Part shown: positions 49,601 to 63,871 of the stretch, one piece after another
How positions within the stretch are numbered: the first letter of the stretch is position 1
Layout of the letters: every line of letters begins with the position of its first letter
From: Phalacrocorax aristotelis
Taxonomy: Eukaryota > Chordata > Aves > Suliformes > Phalacrocoracidae
Reading direction: 5' to 3'
Assembly (NCBI RefSeq): GCF_949628215.1
Contig: NC_134278.1
Coordinates: 44,535,191 to 44,599,190 of the forward strand
Length of the DNA stretch: 64,000 bases
Translations under genes and position numbers: made by a program
The notes under the pieces: model-generated
The model's database searches: none
What the model was told of the DNA's origin: nothing
What the model saw: only the letters and a program-made list of their open reading frames with translations

Positions 49601-49825
49601 CTAACTATGATTCTTTTTTAACTACTACTAACTCCTGCGCTATTGCATTTCATCCAAGAAGAATATATATGTATATGTATGTTTGAGGGAACACCTGTAT
49701 TCACAGTGCCCTTCTGAATGTAAGCAGCAGGTTGTTTCATGAAAGAAGCATTTTACTTTTCTTTTGAAATTTAGCTTCTCCTGTGGTGTGCGTGTTGTGT
49801 GGTTTGTTTTGGGTTTTGGTTTTTT

Positions 49826-49859
49826 TGTGTGTGTGTGTATTTTTCTTTTTTTTTTTTTT
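49826..49859. repeat. (GT)n plus poly(T) tract
   Basis: Six GT units (49826-49838), then ATTTTTC and a run of about 15 T (49845-49859), in inferred KLHL32 intron 1. Confidence 0.9.
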
Positions 49860-52800
49860 AATAACTTCAGAACTGTTGATGCACCACTTGCCTCATAATG
49901 GATCTGAGTTCAGTTGTCCTTGCTGTGATGGGCATTCAAAACTGTTCCTCTCACCTCTTATGAAGAGTAAAATAACTATCAGACTTGAGGCAGAACTAGG
50001 TACGCATTATTCCTGCTTCCCTCCCACTCTTGTGGTTTACTGTTCCACTAAGAATGTACACTTTGGGTCAGAAGGAGAGATCGTAAGAACAGATGGTGCG
50101 GATAGGGAGACCCAGTTCTGTCCTGGGAGCTGGCACCAGAAGATTGAATTGCCATTTTGAAAACAGGGCTGTAATACAAGTTTCATGTATACACTGGTGC
50201 ACAAGTATTAAGGAAATGGGAGATTTGAATATACTGTTTCTTGTTTGTTCAGCTTAGAAGCAGAGCAGATACAAAATACAGCTGTTTACAGCTCTCCAGT
50301 TAGAGTATCTGTGCACTCACTGAGTACTTCTACACATTTCCATTACTGAGATGAGGTTATTGCTGAGAAGTGACAGCAAATGAGGCAGTTTCTGGTTTGT
50401 CTTTTGACTGCCAAATGTGTCAACAGTTAATGCTAGTCAGATCTGACTTGTGAATTTATACAAGTTAAAAAACAAAATCCACTGAACTATCCAGTCTGTC
50501 TTCAAATCTGTATATACTCAAAGGATTTTAAGTATTAATTCTGAGATTGTCTCTGAAAAAGAGTAGAGCATGTTGAAATCTGATGTTTGCAAACAAGACC
50601 TCAAGTGTCTCTCTCTAATAACCTAATTGATATGGCTTAATTAGAGTGATCTTTTACTTTAGTACAAGGTATTATCTTAAAGTGAGTTTCTTAAAGCATG
50701 TTGTCAAAGGCATGACTCACACTACAAAATACATCATATGCATCCTCAAAATTAGTCTTTTTAGACTATATTTCCTGGCACCTCCCCTCCCTACCTGGTA
50801 TGTCCTTTCTGTTCTGAGATAAATTTTTATTTGCTGATTGACGCTGCGCATTAATGACAGCGGTCAGTATCAGAACATTTTCTAGGTAGCTGGTCTGGAA
50901 CATAGAATAAATTCTGTGTTAGAAATGGAACGTATGTTAAGCAGAGGATGAGAGAAAACAAGAAATCTCCTGTTTCAGTAGAACATGCTAGTATTGAAGT
51001 CTAGATATCTTGTGCAAAGCCTAAATAAAAGCTCTGAATCAATCCCTAGAGAAGAGGAATCCACTAACTCCACAATCAGCTTGGACAGGGCATTCAGCTA
51101 TTTTCCTGAATAAGAGGTCAGGTGTCCTGATGTTTTCCTTTGTTACCAGCAGATCTGTGAACCTTACCTTCCCCTGGCAGGGGGTGGGAACTGCACCATT
51201 CCCAACCTTCTTAATGCTTTGGAAGCTCACACTATAGCAGGTTTAACTCACAGGGAGTAGGGAAAAGGCCACAGTTAGTTCCCCTAGTAAATCTGTCCCT
51301 CGATACCCTTCAAGAGTTGAGAGAGCAATTTTCCTTCTGTTGGTATAGTAAGAGTTTTCTGTCTTGATTAAATTGGTTTTGCTTCCTTTGTCTGGTTACA
51401 ACTTTGTACAGCCCTGTGTATATAGCGAAACTCCTCCAGATTTTTGGCTATGGGGTACAAAAAATCACTCTGACTTCTTCCATGCTACTTTTCCCCATCC
51501 CAGATCATGCTTATCTGTGTTCTTTTCTAGCTTAGCTAGTTGAGGTTATAGAGGTAGCAATGACTGTGTAAATGTGTTAGAGGCAGTGAATGTAAGAAGT
51601 GGTCTACAGTAATAAAATTGTATACCTGATGAAAATCCTATTTTTTCTAAGCAACAGATTTTTTTTTTCTGATCTGCAGAAGGCAGTGTAAGCAGGGTGA
51701 AGGGCTGGAATAAACCATCTGTCATGGGGATAGCAAGTGAGGGATTGTAGCTAGGGAAACCAGTGTCCTTCCAGAATGACAGAGGCTTAATGCTTTGTTA
51801 ATCTGTAACCATGGTGCTTACAGTGCTTCTGAATGAAACTTTTGGATGGTTTAATGAAAGCTTGGAATAAAAAAAAGTACAGTTCAGATATGCTGAGAGC
51901 CCTAAAGAAAGTGGGTCAAAAGAAGTTACTGCTGCAAGATGTAGTGGTGCAAGTTCTAAAGTTCAGATTTTGCATGCTCCAGGTCACAGTTTTGTGAGAC
52001 AGTAACTGCTGTGCAGGAAGCAGTATTGAAGATGACTTATGTATACCTCTTCGATCTGTCTTACCTCTGATTAGACCTTATAGGTTTATTCTTAAAGACA
52101 AGAGCATCTTTACAGTTACTGCTGCATATTTATCTGTGGCAGTGTCAGTATAACTCACACTGCAAGAGTCCTCTACAAAATCTCCCAGCTGTGTCTGTCT
52201 TCTAGAAAAAAAAAAACAAAGTCAGATGTTGGTCTGTCCTGTATGTCCTGTCAGATTATGTGTTTCTGAATTATAGCATATTTCAAAAATGTAGTAGTGG
52301 TAAGAAGTAGTAACTGGGATAGTCTACTACAAGGTGGAGGAGAGAAACTTCTGGAGGAGCACCTTTCTGCCAGTTACTGTTGGAGGGTAATTAAATAACT
52401 TCCCATCACAGAAGAGATGATCTGTGATTAGTGTGTGGGACAGATGGGAGGTGGTGGAGGTGATCATCCCTTCCTTGGGGCAGCTGATCCAGGTGGCAGC
52501 TCTCCTTCCAGGATGAAGATGGGTCTGGCAGGACAAGAGAAGTGCAACAAGGAGCTGTGCAAGGGACAAGACTGTAAGAGAGCACTAAGAGGAGCAGGGA
52601 GCAGATGCCTGTCAGGTTCTACATGACTGAAAGGGAATATTCCCCAAAACCAGAGATGACTGTGCGGGATTTACTGCTTATGGCTTTTGTGATTGCAGTG
52701 TGTAACAGAATTTGGAGATGGGCAGCCCTCTCCATTCTCTCCCCTACGTCTCACCCACAAACAATGGCCAGAAATAAATTTGTCTGTAAGTCTTATTTAT

Positions 52801-53257
52801 TCTGGTCATCTAATTAGTTTGGATTTTCTCTTTCAAACTATAATTTTTTTAATGTTTCAATCAAACCTGACTTTTCAATATAGAAGTGTTTTAATCACTC
52901 TGAGTTTTCCTTAGTAAAGGTCTAGATTAGGTGGATCTACTTCAGAGCTTTAGCTAACTTCAGGTCCTGTCACTCCTACTTAAACTTGTAAGTCAATTAG
53001 AAGGGAATAGCATGAAAAGCTGCATGTGAAAATTCCTTTTATACTTAAAGCAGCTTGTAGTTCAGCAGTAACACAGGCATCACTGTAATACAAGAGTTTA
53101 TGCTGGAATGGCATTAACAAGGTTTATATAAGTTTGGATATAATCTAAGTGTGGAAAAGGGCCCAAGGGGAGCTTGTGTGTCTTCCTAATATTGTTACCC
53201 CCACTGACTTTGGTTTTAACACAAGCATAAGTCATATGAGAAGAATTTCACTTTGCC

Positions 53258-53279
53258 TTTTTTAAAAAAAAAAAAAAAA
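53258..53279. repeat. T6/A16 homopolymer tract
   Basis: TTTTTT immediately followed by 16 A, a short self-complementary homopolymer junction. No element body was recognised next to it. Confidence 0.9.
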
Positions 53280-56200
53280 TCAAACATTCACGTGTTAGAA
53301 AATGTTGGAATTACCTGTGCCTTTTCTTGTAGTAAGATGGTCATAGGCAACTTTACTTTGGGAATTGGAGCACTTAAGTTTTTGCCTTTTCTAGCATTCT
53401 TAGCTTCATGGGCATGTAACTTTTTCACACTTTTTAAAAAGCAAACCAAAGGGAAAAAAATCTTGAAGAGCTGTACTGACTGTATGGAACAGCAGCATAA
53501 TTGGAATCATTAGCACTGAGCTCTGTTGCCCGAGTAAACTGTCAGGTATTATTCATTATATTCCAGCACAGTCAGCAGAAAGTGAAGGCGAGTGTTCTGC
53601 AGATCCTTCTCCACAAAAAAAGATGTGAAACTTGGTGATCTTAATTTCTATTATAAAATCTAGATGGAATGGGCTTCAACAGACATTGATTCTTTTGGTT
53701 GCTTTCTTCCAAATCTGATGTTTTTGTGTCACATGCAGGTTTTAGTCCAGGATCTTCCATGCCGTTGGTTCTTCGTCTTTCTTCTCTGTGCCTTCCCAGT
53801 CTTTGCTTCTGAACTGAGCATTCAGCCTTCTCCCCAGCAATTAAAATTATTCCCAGCTGACCTCTGGCTTCTCTTCCTGTGACTGCGCTGTGGAAAAAAA
53901 TATCCATCCTTTCTCCTCAGTTTTGCCCAGATACTCGTCTGATGTCAGTGTTGTGCGCTATTCCACTGCTTCCCCTCGCCCTTTGCAAAAGAGGAAAACC
54001 AAGAAACAACTGCAGCTGTCTGACCTGGTTGTCATCACCAGCTTGCTCCTTACTGTCTTTTTGTTTCCTCTTCCATCTTCTTTCCCACTCTTCATCTTCC
54101 TCTTGGCCTCACCCATCAAGATGAATGTTGCTGCCCAATTTGCTTAAAGCTGCCTTATGGCATCTTTTGATGCCCTCTTCTCTTTGCAGAAAGGTGTTTG
54201 CAAATATCTTTGTTTTCTCATGTTGAAGAGTGGGGAATAGTTGACAAGCCAGTTATGTTGCAACAGGCTAGAAGGTAGCTACTGTTCCTCCAGAGCGGAA
54301 TTCTGTGCTTTTAGTGTTTGATTGAAATGGCAAATTATTTTTTCTGTCCAAAAAAAGGTCAAGAACCCAGAAGCTCTGCAATAAAGGAAGATTTTGAATG
54401 TCCTTGACTGGGAATTTGAACTTTGTACAAAATATGTTTTAAATTAGCAGTGCATACATTAACAAAGGATCTCAAATAACATATTTTTATGTTTTAATAT
54501 TCATTAATAACTGGACCACATCTCTTCCACCTCTCCACTCCCCTCCTATTTCCATGTGAAAGACATTTATGAAAAACGTAATAGAGAAAAACAAATTTAT
54601 GAAACTGCCTAAGATGGTTCCTATGTTAGGAGTTTGCTAGAACTTCAAATGTTCTTGCACAACACTGTGTTTGGTGGGGGGATTCAAAAGCCTTGTTTCT
54701 GCTAGTAACATTGCATGGCCCATTCCAGGCCAGAGCCTGAAACACTAACATCCTTATCAGCAGACCTTTATAACAATCTCTGGCAAGGTCTTGACCTGAG
54801 CCATCTAGTGCTCTCCCAAAACGTTTCCAGGCATGGCTTGGAAGTTAGTTGGTGGCTTTTCCCAGTTAGTTGTTTGGATGCAGCCATGTTATTTTGGAGG
54901 CCACAGGACACCAAATGTGGGATAGTTGGCTGTATGGGCAAAGGAACCAGCGCTGGCACCGTTAAATTTGCTGATGTCGGTGAAACTTTCCCTGCCTTCT
55001 GAGGATGTACGTTGGTGAAATTATATATACTTCCGGTGAAGAAGTGTCTAGGGTTTCCTTTGGCCTGTTAAAGTATATGAAAAAAAATCACGCTAATTTA
55101 ATCATATGAGGTAAAATTTGATAGTGATCAGTTACTGAATGACTTGAATAAATTGTCAAAATAGAAACATGGAGGTCAGTAATCTTTTGCAATGCTCTGA
55201 TGTTTGGAGAACTGTGGGTTGGTCATACTGTTACGTACAGGCTTTTTTTTTCCCCTCTCTGATTCCTGGCATTAAAAGCACCCACTGAACACACAGCAAG
55301 TATTTTATGCATAGTAATTATGCTGTGAGTGGAGAAAAAGACTCCTTGAAATAGTCTGGTCACTGTCCTGGAGGTATAAATTATCCTGAAGTTCTGCCAC
55401 CCTGTGGCTACCTAAGGTCATTCTTAGAAGGTGCATGTTTACTTAGCTACTGGAATTGACAGCCTCTTTCGTTTGAACTTAGTGAATGCTATTTGTGGAG
55501 AAAGTTGGACTGTTATAGGTCCCATAGAGATGTATAAACTCTCTCTGCTTTTATTGAAAGATATAAGTACTCATTCACCGGAAATGCCGTTAGTTAATAA
55601 ATCTCATGATGGTGTCGTATGTAGACACATAACTGGTCACCTCAGTTACGCAGGGCTGTCCACAATCCAGTGATCACATATGCTTTTCTTAGTATTTTTA
55701 GGTGGTTTTAAGCAGAAAATATGATCATTTATGTTTCAGTCATAGGTATAAAATGTTTAAGTTCATGTAGACTAATTGCCAAGATAGTCTGCAATCTACA
55801 GTACGGTATATTCCTGTCTGGTGTAAATACACCATATGCAGGTTTGAAGTAGTTTCAAAAACATACCCATGTATTTTTGACTCTTACTACTCTAGAAAAG
55901 AATGATTGTTGAGTTCAGTAGAAGCACCCTGATGGTTGTGACAGTTAAAAATCCCAGGCTTGTAGGAGCGAGGCCCTGATGAAGTTGACAGCATTTCAGA
56001 GCACACCTCACTCATATGTGTCTCTTTCAGTGTTCATTTCTAGAATTACAAGGAGAAATAATTATGATCTCTATTGTTAAATTTCTGTTGCCCTCCCTTA
56101 TAAAGCATTTTGGCATCGTTTAGAGAAGCCTTCCAAATTTTGCAATAGACAGGTCAAATTTCCTAGAAAAAAATGTTTACATTTAAAGAACAGGGGTTTT

Positions 56201-56518
56201 TTTTTGTTGTTGTTGTTGGTTTTTATCCAATGAAAATGCAAAAGAAATTCCAAAAGGAAGTTCAATTACAAGCTACTGAAGTCACCCTGTCTTGTCTTTT
56301 CTTGAGCTCTGCAGAAAAAAATATTGAAAGCATACTTTGGCAAAGTAACTGAAGATTTAGATTCACGCCAGCAGCAGTATGCCTGAAAACTAAAATACCA
56401 GAGAGCTTTTGCCCTGTCCCTTTATAATGACTGTGCACTCAATGTATGGTTTAGATACTTCAATTTGACAGTGCTTTGCATATTTGTTGCCCAAGTTTCA
56501 GAAAGATGAGAAAATAAG

Positions 56519-56616
56519 GTCATAGAATAGTTTGGTCTGGAAAGGACCTTTAAAGGTCATCTAGTCCAGTCTCCTGAAATGAGCAGAGACATCTTCAACT
56601 ATATCAGGATCAAGTT
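56519..56616 (-). mobile_element. Old CR1 LINE 3' end fragment, minus strand
   Basis: About 100 bases reading TCATAGAATAG, TCTGGAAAGGACCTTTAA, AGGTCATCTAGTCCAG, i.e. the CR1 3' tail in reverse complement. The right end fades out into AT-rich sequence. Confidence 0.8.
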
Positions 56617-56989
56617 GTAATATTGTTCTCCTAACAATGACACGTGGGTCAGCTGTCAGGAGTGGCCTTCTCCTTTTACCAGGTAAGTAGCTGGTATCAC
56701 AGCTTAAATGATAGTAACAGTGAGTGGCTCTGAAAAGCTAAGCTGATAGTATACGGCAGTAAGTTATGTAAAACTTTTTCTTTTCAGATGAAAAATGTTG
56801 AAGCGTATACACTCATCCTCGTGTCGTTTCCAGTAGAACTGCAGGCTTTTTCCTTTCATGGGTAGTATGCTGCTCTGTTGAGCTGTGTCATTGCATGTTG
56901 TTTTATCAGTAGAATTCAACAACCTCTTGCTGAAGAGTAGCGTAGGTAAAATATGCCTCATGTTACACAGACAACCATAAACTTGGCTC

Positions 56990-57002
56990 TTTTTTTTTTT
57001 TT
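56990..57002. repeat. Poly(T) tract
   Basis: Thirteen consecutive T in inferred intron sequence, with no adjacent element recognised. Confidence 0.9.
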
Positions 57003-57464
57003 AATCTGAATGCCTCTTCAGAAAAAATGTTCTGAAAACTGTTATATTCAGATATGTAGAAGATACAGAGCTGCAAAGAGGATACAAAGACATAAAGATG
57101 TGGTTCTGCTCTTACATCCTTTACCCCTGTGGTTTCATTTTATATTTCTGTGGTTAATATCTCAATGATTTGTGAAGTCAGATGGTAATTTGGAAGTGAT
57201 AGACAATAAACTTCATGCTTCTAATTGACTGCAGCTTATGACCTGAAGATAGCAATGACCTTTTCAATCTTGCAAGAAGATAGTTTGTAACTAATCAGAA
57301 GAGTGAAACAGTTTGATTTTTTTCTTACTGTGTTTTACTTTATTATTGATTTTGTTGAATGTTTTCTTGCATTGTTTTGATCGACTCTTATTTTTCCAAA
57401 CAAATCCAGGTTTTCAATTTTTTGCTCCCTTGGTGGTGTAATTTTCATTAAATCTAAGGTTTCC

Positions 57465-57485
57465 TCCCCACCCCCCCACCCCCTG
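57465..57485 (-). repeat. G-quadruplex-prone G-runs on minus strand
   Basis: The plus strand reads CCCCA, seven C, ACCCCC. The minus strand therefore has G5-T-G7-T-G4, enough for a quadruplex with single-base loops. Formation is not shown. Confidence 0.6.
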
Positions 57486-60400
57486 GTACTAGGAATGCTT
57501 TCTCGTGAAAAATCACTGTATTGAGGCACTACATTAGATGTGACACTTGTGGTTGAGCTGCATTATGGTTTCACTGACAACACTGGGCAGTGGTAGAGTC
57601 CTCACAGTTGTGGCATTCTTGAACATTCCCATGGAATGGGAAGAATCTTTCAATTCTCAGGGACCTTACCGAAAAAGGGAAAAAATAGTGTCTCCCAGGC
57701 AAGTGGGAGAAGTGTGTTAATATACTCAGAAGAGCAAGTTTGCAATCAAACTTTTTTTTAGCTGTTTGCAAGTGTGTCCCTTTTGACATTAATTTGGCAG
57801 AACTGATAAAAAATAGAAGATAATGCTGTCCTTTATTTTCTGTGAATGGTAAGCTCATATAGTCTCGTTTCTGAAGACGCTTTTACTCTGAGAGAAGGTG
57901 AAGTACAGGTTGAAAGGATGATTTATTATGCCTTACTAAAACCAGAGTACTTTTAAAGACAAAACCAGAAGCTTCTATGAATAAGGATCTAAACTAGGAC
58001 AGAAAATTGCCGTGGGTCTTAATGGTCTTATTCTGCATCCATGACAGCCTCCTTCAGGATGTGCTATGAAGTCATTCTATAAGGAAATTAATGTAGTATA
58101 CTTATGATAACTTTTAAATGTTGCATTTTCTTTTTACATAAAGACCAATTTAAAACAGATATTTGAAGTTGTCAAAGGGAAAATAATATTTCATAGAGTT
58201 CAAATGCTTTATCTTCATGACATATTGAGCTGGTTCAAAATTTTGCTTTTCTCCAGGAAAGAGTAATGTGATCTTATGATCCCTTTGGTTCACTTTTGCA
58301 CCTGCTGTATGTTATTATTTCTTCTAAGTTAAAGGGAAGAAGCGTGGGTTTAAGTGAAATTGTTTTTCAATACTTAAAATACACATTTTGAAAAGGAGTG
58401 ACTTGGAGGATTGAATATAACTAATTCAAGATAACTACTTGAAAATGCAAAATCTTTTGAATTCTTTATATATTGAGTATTTCTAGTCTTGTTAACAAAT
58501 TTTTGAGTGTGAATTTTTGCGTAGTTCGGCACACTGCAAATTTAATGAAAGTAATGTTGATTCACCATTTTCCACCATAACTTAAGAGTCAGCAGTAAGA
58601 CTATTACTATATACATCTAGATGAAATGTTGCTAACTGGAAAGATACATTATCTGTACTCATAGAAACAAAATAAAAATCATATTTAGTGGGAAGTCTTA
58701 CAAATCAACAGGTTTTAATGGTTATTGATAAATGAGACGACCTCCGTTTAGGAAGAAAACTAAAAGCTATATATGTGAAATGAGTTTAAAATCTTTACTT
58801 AAATCCTCAGGGTTTGGCTAGCTGGTTTGAATGAGTGTTAAAATTGATTATTTAAAATAGATTTTTGATAGGCAGTATAGTTTTAGATAATGTGGAAATA
58901 GATAAATGTGTGGCTTCCCCAATTCAAAGTAAAAATTAAAGAAGGATAAATTAGAGGGCTTTTCACACACCACAGGAGTTTAGGTAAGTGTTATTCTGCC
59001 TACAATGCAGTGCCATTCTGTTAAGTTTAGTGGTAAATAGGAGATCAGCAACATTATTTGTGATTAACTGGGTGAAGGCCTTAAGTGGTACTAGTGTAAA
59101 GGACTCCACAGTCCCCAAACTTCCACGCTGCATCCCATATTAGGAGGTGAAGAACATAGATCTTTCCAGAAAGATAAGCCAGTCTTCCTGTTGCTCTGTG
59201 AGTGGGTCTGAAGCAGCAGGAGCGGTTGTGAGGAGCCAAGTAGTAGCTGCTTCATTCCGTGTAGACATCCCCAAGGGTTCTCGGCAGCCTGGCTCTCCTA
59301 CCTCGCCCCCAATGTGGATCATCAAAGGAGCAGGGATGTCGCATCAAGTTGCAGTGAATGTTTATGTATGATAGCTGGGTGGATCTCAGTGAGCTGTTTG
59401 AAAGATGTGGCTCAAATTTTGTGTTGCAGCTTTTCATAGTTACAGTCTTTTCTTTGGGGGAAAAGGCATCAGTTGCTGTGTAATTTTCTGACCTGTCTTT
59501 TAAAGGAGTTCTGATACTGGCCGTATTTGCAAGAGAGGATCTCTTCTGTTTGCAAAAGCATCTTCAAGTGTCTCTTGAATATTGTATTAAGCTGAACTCT
59601 GTGAAGTGGTAGCTGCCTGTGTTTCACTTTGATTTTTCTCAAATTACTATTTGTCAGTCTTGCCAAATTTCTGGGAAGGGCAGTCTCACTTCTCCCACAG
59701 CAGCACCATGTGTTACCCAGAACCGTGGAGGCAGCTGAGAGGGGAGGAGGTGGATGGAAGGAGCAGCCCAGCCCAGATGGAAGAGGATCCTCCTCTGTAA
59801 ACGGCTAAAGCCAATGAGCAATGATTAAGTGATCTGTACAGCTCAATTGAAATGCGTTTACTGACTTCTAGGTAGAGAGTAAACCCCTTGCTTTCCCCTA
59901 AACCCAGGCTGGGGCTGAGGGGATAGGAGAGGAGTGAGTATCTTGTGGGGAGGGGCATAGTTTAGTAACTGCTGCCTAAGATGTAATTGCCTTAGCAAAG
60001 AAGAGAGAACGAATTTCTTTTCAAACACCATTTTATTTCTGTAATAAGAACACATTTAAAATCAGGATTTTCAAATCACTTCATTTCTGACTTATTAACA
60101 AAAATAATGCTTATGTCATGTTTTGTGAGTTCACATTGAGGTTGATTGTAACTCAGTTCTTATTTACATAAAGCAAATACGAAAATCATTGAAACTCCCA
60201 AAGTTATATTTATTTTATATAAGCTTGAATTATGTAGAAAAGCAGCATGTTTTCAGGCATTATTAATAGGCTAGTTTCCATTATGAATATATATTTTTAC
60301 TAGTTTGTAAGACAAAGCAAGCATGATTAAAGGGGAGAAAAATGTTTCTTAGGCACCAAATCTAAAATACAGAGCCTGTTTATGCACATCATTAATTTTC

Positions 60401-61171
60401 TGATGACCTGGAATGCGGCTTAAGTCCTTCTGTAAAATTGTATATGTGAGCTAGTAAAAAAACCAGCTTATTACTTGGGCGGGGAGGAAATAGTGAATAT
60501 TGTGCCATTGAAGTTATTTTCAGTAGTAAACTAGAATTAATGGGAGTTTTGCTTTGATTTCCAGCACCCCCTCCACTTTAATGTAATTCATATTCTGTTG
60601 GCATGTAGGTTCAAGAATTAATCAGAAATATGTTCTTTCCTGCAATGCATTTCTAAACAATATAATAAAAAAAAAACCCCAAAATTATGAGAAAAGGTGT
60701 AACTGAAGTCCTCTTAGTGCTTCAGATGTATTCTGTGTAAATCTTGAATGTGTATTGGCTCCTCCAGGTTAAACTAACTTAAATGAGTAAGTGCTTTTTC
60801 TGAAAAAGGACACATGAATTCTGCCAGTAAATACTTTTTGGAATAAAGTGCTTTGTCTAGTATTTCTAAAACAATATTATAATCAACTAAAAGGAAGAAA
60901 TACTGCATGCTTAAATACTATTTTTTTAATAATGTTTGAACAAATAATTCTTGAACTACACTACTAATTTAGATTAGAGGAGGAGTATAGCCTGCAAATA
61001 TGTGATGGATGCAGCAGAGTGGCACACTGTTCCAAGATTTTCTGAGAGATTAAAAAAACCCCAAACCTACTTTTTACTCTGCTGCATCATAAGACTAAGA
61101 CAAAAAAGTGTATAGAAAGACTGACATTTCTTTAGGTTGCCATGGAACAAACACTGCTTTGATACATTAGT

Positions 61172-61406
61172 TGGGGGATGTTTAGATTGGACATTAGGAA
61201 AATTTTTTTCACTGCAAGAGTGGTCAGGCACTGGAAGAGGCTGCCCAGAGAGGTGGTGGTGTCACCATCCCTGGGTGTGTTCAGGAAACATGTAGATGTG
61301 GCACTTCAGGGCATGGTTTAGGAGGCATGGTGGGTGCTGTTGGGTTGATGGTTGGACTTGATCCTAGAGGTCTTTTCCAACTTTAATGATTCTGTGATTC
61401 CATGAT
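61172..61406 (+). mobile_element. CR1 LINE 3' end fragment
   Basis: Only the last 235 bases of the element: GATTGGACATTAGG, AGAGTGGTCAGGCACTGGAA, GCTGCCCAGAGAGG and the GATTCTGTGATTCCATGATT tail. Same subfamily as copies A and B, strongly 5'-truncated. Confidence 0.92.
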
Positions 61407-63429
61407 TTTCATGGGCATTGTGATTTCTTTTGAATTGGTTATCTTTGAAATCCCTGGATATACTGTGTTTTCATGGAAAACTGTTGGTCTCCCCCAGTCC
61501 CCACCAAATTATTGTTATATTCTTTCAGCACTAACTGGACCATTAGTAAGTTTTTGTTGCACATTTTTAATTTTTGTACTTTTCTAGGATGTGAACAAAG
61601 TAATGAAGGAATAAGCCTTTTTGCTCTAGAATTCTTTGTGCCAGTATGGGCAGTGCTGGCATTTATGTGGATATTGTAGTGGTGTAACAGGAATATTAGT
61701 ACTGTGCTAGCAGTTTTGGCATAGGACTTAGGCCATTTAAGGACCTAGTTAAAACTTTTGTGAATATTGGTCAAGTTAACTGTTGAATCTCTTTCCTTTT
61801 GGGACTGATGAATGTAAAATTTGAACTTAGAAGCCTGTTCTAGCCACTGAAATGTTGCATAGGTCACGTATGGCTGCATGCAATAGCAGGTACATTGATC
61901 AGAAAATGTGTCTGCTTCATTAGTTGCCAGCACATGGACCACTAACTTAATATATTGTGGTTTTCTGTCTCTTGAAGGATAAAGTAAATTGTCTTAATAA
62001 ACTGGAAATCAAGTTGATGGTGAGAGTGAAATGTTCTGAAACCACCATTGGGAAGCACTGCATACCAATTTGCTGAGCATCCAGCTGAATCATTGGCATA
62101 AGTTCTCAGTGACCTCACACCCTTGCCCAGCATTATAGTCTTTTGCAAAAGGGAGAAAAATATGAAAACATTTCCATTCTTCAAATTTTGCTGAATTGTA
62201 ATACTTTATTTTCACATTAAACGATCCACATATGGTTTAAATAAGCAGCCAAGGTAGTGTACATTTCTTTTGACCATTCTATTAAAATCTGTTTTTTCTT
62301 TCATACCTGACATATCAACTTGAAATGTTATGTGTCAGCTGTGCTAGCTACTACACCACTTAACAATTTGCCATACAACCCTGTTTTCAAGAACTTATTT
62401 CTTTGGATACTTCAGCTGTTCAGGATGTAGTTTTCTATGCCAGGTGCCTGTCCCAGGCTGAAGTTTTAGAAGCTGCTGTTGTGGAGAATGAGATGGAGGA
62501 AAACTACATTTCACCTAGCTAAACATACAATTGTATCTGAACTGAGTGGCTGTTACTCCTTCTGTGGTTTGGACTAAGAACTTGAAATATACAAGTTCTC
62601 AAGAGTGTTCCTTATATGGTATTCAAGACCATACAGCTAAACAAAATTATTAGCCTCCAAAATTAAAAACTCTTGGAAAGTTCTACTTAGTCCTTCCACT
62701 GCTGTGGTGCAGGTGACGGTACTTGCAGAAAGGTAGATGTCAGTGTGCCTCTCTGGCAAGTAGGAACTGAAGTTTTGTCTGTAGAATGAAGAATTGTAAT
62801 TCAGGAGAAATAGAGAAGGATTAATAGTCCTTTCTTGCAGATTGCTTGCTTGTTTGTTATCTGGGAAATGACTAAGGACTTAATTCTGCCTTCATATATA
62901 CATTGCGGTCTCCCTGAAATTAGTCTAGTGGCTTTCAAAGTAAAACTACCAGACAGTGTAAGATTAAGGGTCAAAATTAAGACCAAATTAATATAAGCAA
63001 AGAATGGGATTATTTCTAGCTTTTCTTTTTGTTTAATTAGTAACACTACAAAAGGGTGTTTGTGGTGTTTCAGTGCTGATCTCAGTGGAAACCTCTGATA
63101 GCAGCTGGAATAGGGCATCAATTTAATTGGAAAGCGTAAAAAAACCCCTTGTATTAAAGATGTCTGCTTTTACAGGGGCACACTGGCAAGGAGCAGTGAT
63201 GGCAAAATTCTGTATTTAGGTACTGGGAAATCAGTGACAGATCTCTAATGGTTGGACAACTTTGGGGAGTAATTATCTGTTATGACCTCCTTTATCCTTT
63301 TTGTTAAAAATGCAACATTCAGTAGTCATTAAGCAGCATAGGTTAATTTTTAAAAAGCTGGAGATTTTATAAATCTGATCATCCTGCTTGTATGTACTGT
63401 ACTGTTTGTATTTGCCGGAAGGTTTCTTC
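61407..63429. other. Inferred KLHL32 intron 1
   Basis: Unique AT-rich sequence between two CR1 pieces; nothing recognised. Confidence 0.5.
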
Positions 63430-63871
63430 ATAGAACCATAGAATCATTTAGGTTAGAAAAAGACCTTTATGACCACCAAGACCAACTGTTAAACTAGCAC
63501 TGCCAAGTCTACCACTAAACCATGTCCCTAAGCACCACATCTACAAGTCTTTCAAGTACCTCCAGGGATAGTGACTGGAGCTGCTTCCCTGGGCAGTCTG
63601 TTCCAATGCTCGACAACCCTTTTGGTGAAGAAGCTTTTCCTAATACCCAATCTAAACCACCCCTGCTGCAACTTAAGGCTATTTCCTCTTGTCTTATCAC
63701 TTGTTACTTGGGAGAAGAGACTGACCGCCACCTCGCTACAACCTCCTTTCAGGTAGTTGTAGAGAGTGATAAGGTCTGCCCTCAGCCTCCTTTTCTCCAG
63801 GCTAAACAACCCTCAGCTGCTTCTCATAGGACTTGTGCCCTAGACACTTCACCAGCTTTGTTGCCCTTCAT
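63430..63871 (-). mobile_element. CR1 LINE 3' fragment, minus strand
   Basis: Begins at ATAGAACCATAGAATCATTT and runs through reverse-complemented CR1 ORF2 C terminus (minus-strand reading includes [20 protein letters not shown] and [12 protein letters not shown]). Belongs to the same group as copies A and B, with frame damage near 63560. The 5' side fades out at about 63871. Confidence 0.92.

Larger units (their letters stand above)
49601..56518. other. Inferred KLHL32 intron 1
   Basis: About 6.9 kb of unique sequence apart from homopolymers. The block 54700-55010 is of higher complexity and GC than its surroundings and stays open for 95 codons on the plus strand, but I recognise no protein. 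No splice-bounded coding exon was found. Confidence 0.5.
56617..61171. other. Inferred KLHL32 intron 1
   Basis: Unique AT-rich sequence with a poly(T) and a C-rich run; no gene or transposon recognised. Confidence 0.5.
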
